A stretch of DNA of 64,000 bases from Arcobacter defluvii. GTDB lineage: Bacteria > Campylobacterota > Campylobacteria > Campylobacterales > Arcobacteraceae. Below the pieces are notes generated by a model. It ran no database searches, had not been told where the DNA came from, and saw nothing but the letters and a program-made list of their open reading frames with translations. The position numbers were made by a program, and so were the translations under genes. Location of the stretch: NCBI RefSeq assembly GCF_013201725.1, contig NZ_CP053835.1:248001-312000 (forward strand). The letters run 5' to 3'. Of this stretch, positions 61,611 through 64,000 are shown piece after piece. Every line of letters starts with the position of its first letter. The stretch's first letter is position 1.

Positions 61611-61937
61611 TTGATAAAAGAGTTTAGTTTATATTTTTTAGCAGCTTTTTTTGAGATACTTGGTTGTTATAGTTTTTGGGTTTATTTTAAACTTGGCAAA
61701 AGTTATTGGTTTTTAATTCTTGGAGTTTTTTCTTTGATTGCTTTTGCTTATGCTTTAACACGAGTAAATTTAGAGTTTGCTGGACGAGCTTATGCTATTT
61801 ATGGTGGAATTTATATTGTTTCATCTTTACTTTGGTTATATTTTGTGGAAAAACAAGAGTTTAATAGATGGGATTTATTAGGTTCTTTTGTCGTTTTAAT
61901 TGGAGTTTGTATTATACTTTTGGGAAATCAAAAATAG
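61611..61937 (+). CDS. ynfA: YnfA-family (UPF0060) small membrane protein
   Basis: A 108-residue inner-membrane protein with four helices. Family features are YFLAAFFEILGCYSFWVYFKLGKSYWFL, FAYALTRVNLEFAGRAYAIYGGIYIVSSLLWLYFVEK and WDLLGSFVVLIGVCIILLG. YnfA resembles SMR transporters and has been linked to drug or metal efflux. It uses TTG at 61611 behind AAGGA. It is the end of the ars operon, closed by a bidirectional hairpin. Confidence 0.88.
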   Translation: MIKEFSLYFLAAFFEILGCYSFWVYFKLGKSYWFLILGVFSLIAFAYALTRVNLEFAGRAYAIYGGIYIVSSLLWLYFVEKQEFNRWDLLGSFVVLIGVCIILLGNQK

Positions 61938-61956
61938 AGAAAAATTTCTCTATTTT
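61931..61956. terminator. Bidirectional terminator between ynfA and the SulP gene
   Basis: AAAATAGAGAAA (61931-61942) and TTTCTCTATTTT (61945-61956) form a perfect palindrome that overlaps the stop codons of both convergent genes. Confidence 0.78.
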
Positions 61957-63445
61957 AATGACCACCCATAACTTTTTCTATCTCTTCTGGTTTATCATGA
62001 ATTCCAAATCTATCAATGATAGTTTTACTTGCTTCATTTTGTCCTATAACTTCAACTTCTTTACCTTCTTTTCGCAGTTTAATTACTGATTTGTCTAAAG
62101 CATAAACAGCTGAAATATCCCAAAAGTGAGCTTTTGAAACATCAATGATAACTTTTTTAATATCTTCTTTGAAATCAATCATTTCATAAAACTTATCAGC
62201 ACTATTAAAAAATACCTGCCCTACAAATTTATAAGTTTTTATTGTTTTATTTTCATTATAAAAAGTTTCATTGTACATAAAGTGTGAAATCTTATTTGCA
62301 AAAAATAAAGAAGCAAGTAAAACTCCTGTGATTACTCCCATAGCAAGATTGTGTGTATAAACTGTAACAAAAACTGTTGATAACATTACAAGATTTGTTG
62401 AAATTGGAAGTGTTTTTAACTTTTTTACTGAAGCCCAATTAAATGTACTAATAGATACCATTATCATAACAGCAACTAATGCAGCCATAGGAATAATAGA
62501 AATTATATCACTTAAAAATACAACCATTATCAAAAGTAAAAAACCGGCAATAAAAGTAGATAATCTTCCTCGACCTCCTGATTTGAAGTTGATAATAGAT
62601 TGTCCAATCATAGCACAACCTGCCATTCCACCAATACAACCTGTTGCTATATTTGCGATTCCTTGACCTCTGGCTTCTGTTTGTTTATTACTTTTAGTAT
62701 CTGTTAAATCATCAATAATGGTTGCCGTCATAAATGACTCTAAAAGTCCAACGATTGCTAAAGCAAAAGAGTATGGGAAAATGATTTGTAAAGTTTCAAA
62801 ATTTAGAGGAATTTCTGGAAATAAAAATATTGGTAAAGTGTTTGGTAATTCACCCATATCTCCAACATTTCTCACATCCCAACCAACAAAATATACAAAT
62901 ATAGTAAGAACTACAATTGTTACAAGAGGAGAGGGTAAAAGTTTTCCAATTTTTGGAACATAAGGAAATAGATAAATAATACCAAGACCAACAGCAGTTA
63001 AAGCATAAACATGCCATGTTACATTAGTTAGTTCAGGTAATTGAGCCATAAAAATTAAGATTGCTAGCGCATTTACAAATCCAACAACAACAGCACGTGC
63101 AACAAAACTCATAAGTTTATGAATACCAATATATGATAAAAATATTTGAATTACACCAGTTAAAAGTGTAGCAGCTAGAAGATATTGTAATCCATGTTCT
63201 TTTACTAATGTCACCATCACAAGAGCCATAGCACCAGTAGCTGCACTAATCATCGCAGGTCGTCCTCCCACAAATGCAATAACAACTGCCATAGAAAATG
63301 AAGCATAAAGTCCAACTTTTGGGTCAACTCCTGCAATAATAGAAAAAGCAATTGCTTCAGGGATAAGTGCAAGTGCAACTACAAGACCTGATAAAAAATC
63401 AGCTCTAATATTTGAAAACCACTCTTTTTTCATGGTTTGGTACAT
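61955..63445 (-). CDS. SulP-family anion permease with STAS domain
   Basis: A 496-residue transporter (SLC26/SulP). The membrane part (about 1-390) has [95 protein letters not shown]. The C-terminal STAS domain (about 400-490) reads [38 protein letters not shown] and KEVEVIGQN. Substrate may be sulfate, bicarbonate or dicarboxylate; the family does not decide it. It is divergent from a MerR-family gene, with two MerR-type dyads between. Confidence 0.9.
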   Translation of the reverse strand: MYQTMKKEWFSNIRADFLSGLVVALALIPEAIAFSIIAGVDPKVGLYASFSMAVVIAFVGGRPAMISAATGAMALVMVTLVKEHGLQYLLAATLLTGVIQIFLSYIGIHKLMSFVARAVVVGFVNALAILIFMAQLPELTNVTWHVYALTAVGLGIIYLFPYVPKIGKLLPSPLVTIVVLTIFVYFVGWDVRNVGDMGELPNTLPIFLFPEIPLNFETLQIIFPYSFALAIVGLLESFMTATIIDDLTDTKSNKQTEARGQGIANIATGCIGGMAGCAMIGQSIINFKSGGRGRLSTFIAGFLLLIMVVFLSDIISIIPMAALVAVMIMVSISTFNWASVKKLKTLPISTNLVMLSTVFVTVYTHNLAMGVITGVLLASLFFANKISHFMYNETFYNENKTIKTYKFVGQVFFNSADKFYEMIDFKEDIKKVIIDVSKAHFWDISAVYALDKSVIKLRKEGKEVEVIGQNEASKTIIDRFGIHDKPEEIEKVMGGH

Positions 63446-63526
63446 ATAATTCCTTAATAATGATTATTTTTTATTTTGATAGATAATCAGATTTTATCTA
63501 ATAAGTGGTTAATAGTTGATAAATAA

Positions 63527-63553
63527 AAAGTAAAGAGTTAAACTCTTGACTTT
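63527..63553. promoter_or_regulatory. MerR-type operator, copy 1
   Basis: A 27-bp near-perfect dyad (arms AAAGTAAAGAGTT and AACTCTTGACTTT, one mismatch per arm, central A). It contains TTGACT at 63546-63551, a possible -35 of the rightward gene. Confidence 0.65.
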
Positions 63554-63578
63554 TTAAATTAATTTTTATAAACTTTCA

Positions 63579-63605
63579 AAAGTAAAGAGTTTAACTTTAT
63601 ACTTT
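63579..63605. promoter_or_regulatory. MerR-type operator, copy 2
   Basis: A 27-bp dyad (arms AAAGTAAAGAGTT and AACTTTATACTTT, two mismatches per arm) starting 52 bp after copy 1, about five helical turns. It ends 12 bases before the ATG of the MerR-family gene. Confidence 0.6.
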
Positions 63606-63617
63606 AAAGGAAAAATT

Positions 63618-64000
63618 ATGAAAATAATAGAGAATAAAAACTATTATAAAATGTCAGAATTGGTTGATTTAACAGCTTTAAGTAATCATACGATTTCATT
63701 TTATGATAAAAAAGGTTTATTACCAAACACTTTAAGTACATCAAAAAATATGAAATATTATCCTGAAATCACAATAACAGTTTTAAATCTAATTAAATAC
63801 TTCAAAGATAACCTAAATTTTTCAATTGATTACATAAAAGAACTTTTTGATTATTACAAAATAAATTTTGATGACAGATCAGATTTAATTTTACAATCAA
63901 TTCAAATGTTAAGTAATGAGATTAAAAACCCAGTTTTAAAAAAAGATTTAATAAATCAAAATATAGAAGAAGCTATAAAACTTGATTTATTAGATGATAA
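63618..64000 (+). CDS. MerR-family transcriptional regulator (partial)
   Basis: Starts at ATG 63618 behind AAAGG and runs off the window after about 127 residues. The N-terminal winged helix has YYKMSELVDLTALSNHTISFYDKKGLLPNTLSTSKNMKYYPE, the MerR pattern (a HTH, then Y in the turn and a second wing). ITVLNLIKYFKDNLNFSIDYIKELF follows. The effector domain lies beyond the window. Two dyads upstream suggest autoregulation and control of the SulP gene. Confidence 0.82.
   Translation, partial: MKIIENKNYYKMSELVDLTALSNHTISFYDKKGLLPNTLSTSKNMKYYPEITITVLNLIKYFKDNLNFSIDYIKELFDYYKINFDDRSDLILQSIQMLSNEIKNPVLKKDLINQNIEEAIKLDLLDD

Overview
The window is AT-rich, gene-dense DNA from a member of Campylobacterota, most likely an Arcobacter-type organism. 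The evidence is the very low GC, the many TTG starts, the Arcobacter-like gene content (oxaloacetate decarboxylase Na+ pump, SulP permease, histidine kinases with an HQWRQPL H-box, LapA-like adhesin) and near-consensus -10 boxes with weak -35 elements. The assignment rests on gene content only.

Layout. (1) 1-4941 is a tight housekeeping operon: a DUF1566 protein, an RBBP9-like hydrolase, tsaD, a SUI1-like factor, the NAD(P)HX repair enzyme nnrDE, cutA and thiG. (2) 4990-5454 is a tRNA operon (Pro, His, Arg, Leu) with a perfect-consensus promoter. (3) 5438-17885 is a 12.4-kb element integrated into the 3' end of tRNA-Leu and bounded by an 18-bp direct repeat. It carries a tyrosine integrase, an excisionase-like HTH protein, an orphan Dam-like methyltransferase, a WYL-like regulator, a possible relaxase, a Rep_3 initiator, an unknown cargo operon with a secreted and a membrane protein, and a J-domain protein. 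It looks like an integrated plasmid or mobilizable element, since no conjugation machinery is present. (4) 17894-18198 holds the remaining tRNAs of the split operon (Gly, Arg, Gly). An IS30-family element has landed in the loop of their terminator. (5) 19479-22881 is the oadGAB sodium pump, read leftward. (6) 23029-29791 holds an AraC-type regulator, a Ca2+/Na+ exchanger, small and secreted proteins, a PLD-helicase-DUF3427 protein and a PsiE-like protein.

(7) 29794-53027 is the most striking region. It is a biofilm-type adhesin locus: a two-component system (kinase with two periplasmic solute-binding domains plus an OmpR-type regulator) sits divergent to a type I secretion system (TolC with a SPOR-like tail, LapB-like ABC transporter, HlyD adaptor). 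This is followed by one 4472-residue adhesin with 22 apparently identical 411-bp Calx-beta repeats, a LapG-type AAAAG cleavage motif near the N-terminus and a von Willebrand A domain near the C-terminus. A soluble histidine kinase follows. A 17-bp sequence is shared exactly by the leaders of the secretion operon and the adhesin gene, which suggests common control.

(8) 53111-57959 holds transketolase, a DUF4405 membrane protein, a 3-hydroxyisobutyrate dehydrogenase-like enzyme, a tautomerase and an LrgA/LrgB pair. (9) 58046-61937 is an arsenic/metalloid resistance operon (arsR, gamma-glutamylcyclotransferase-like, arsB-like, arsC, permease, CxxC thioredoxin-like, ynfA) behind a perfect ArsR operator. 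(10) 61955-63445 is a SulP anion permease, divergent from a MerR-family regulator cut by the window end. Two MerR-type dyads lie between them.
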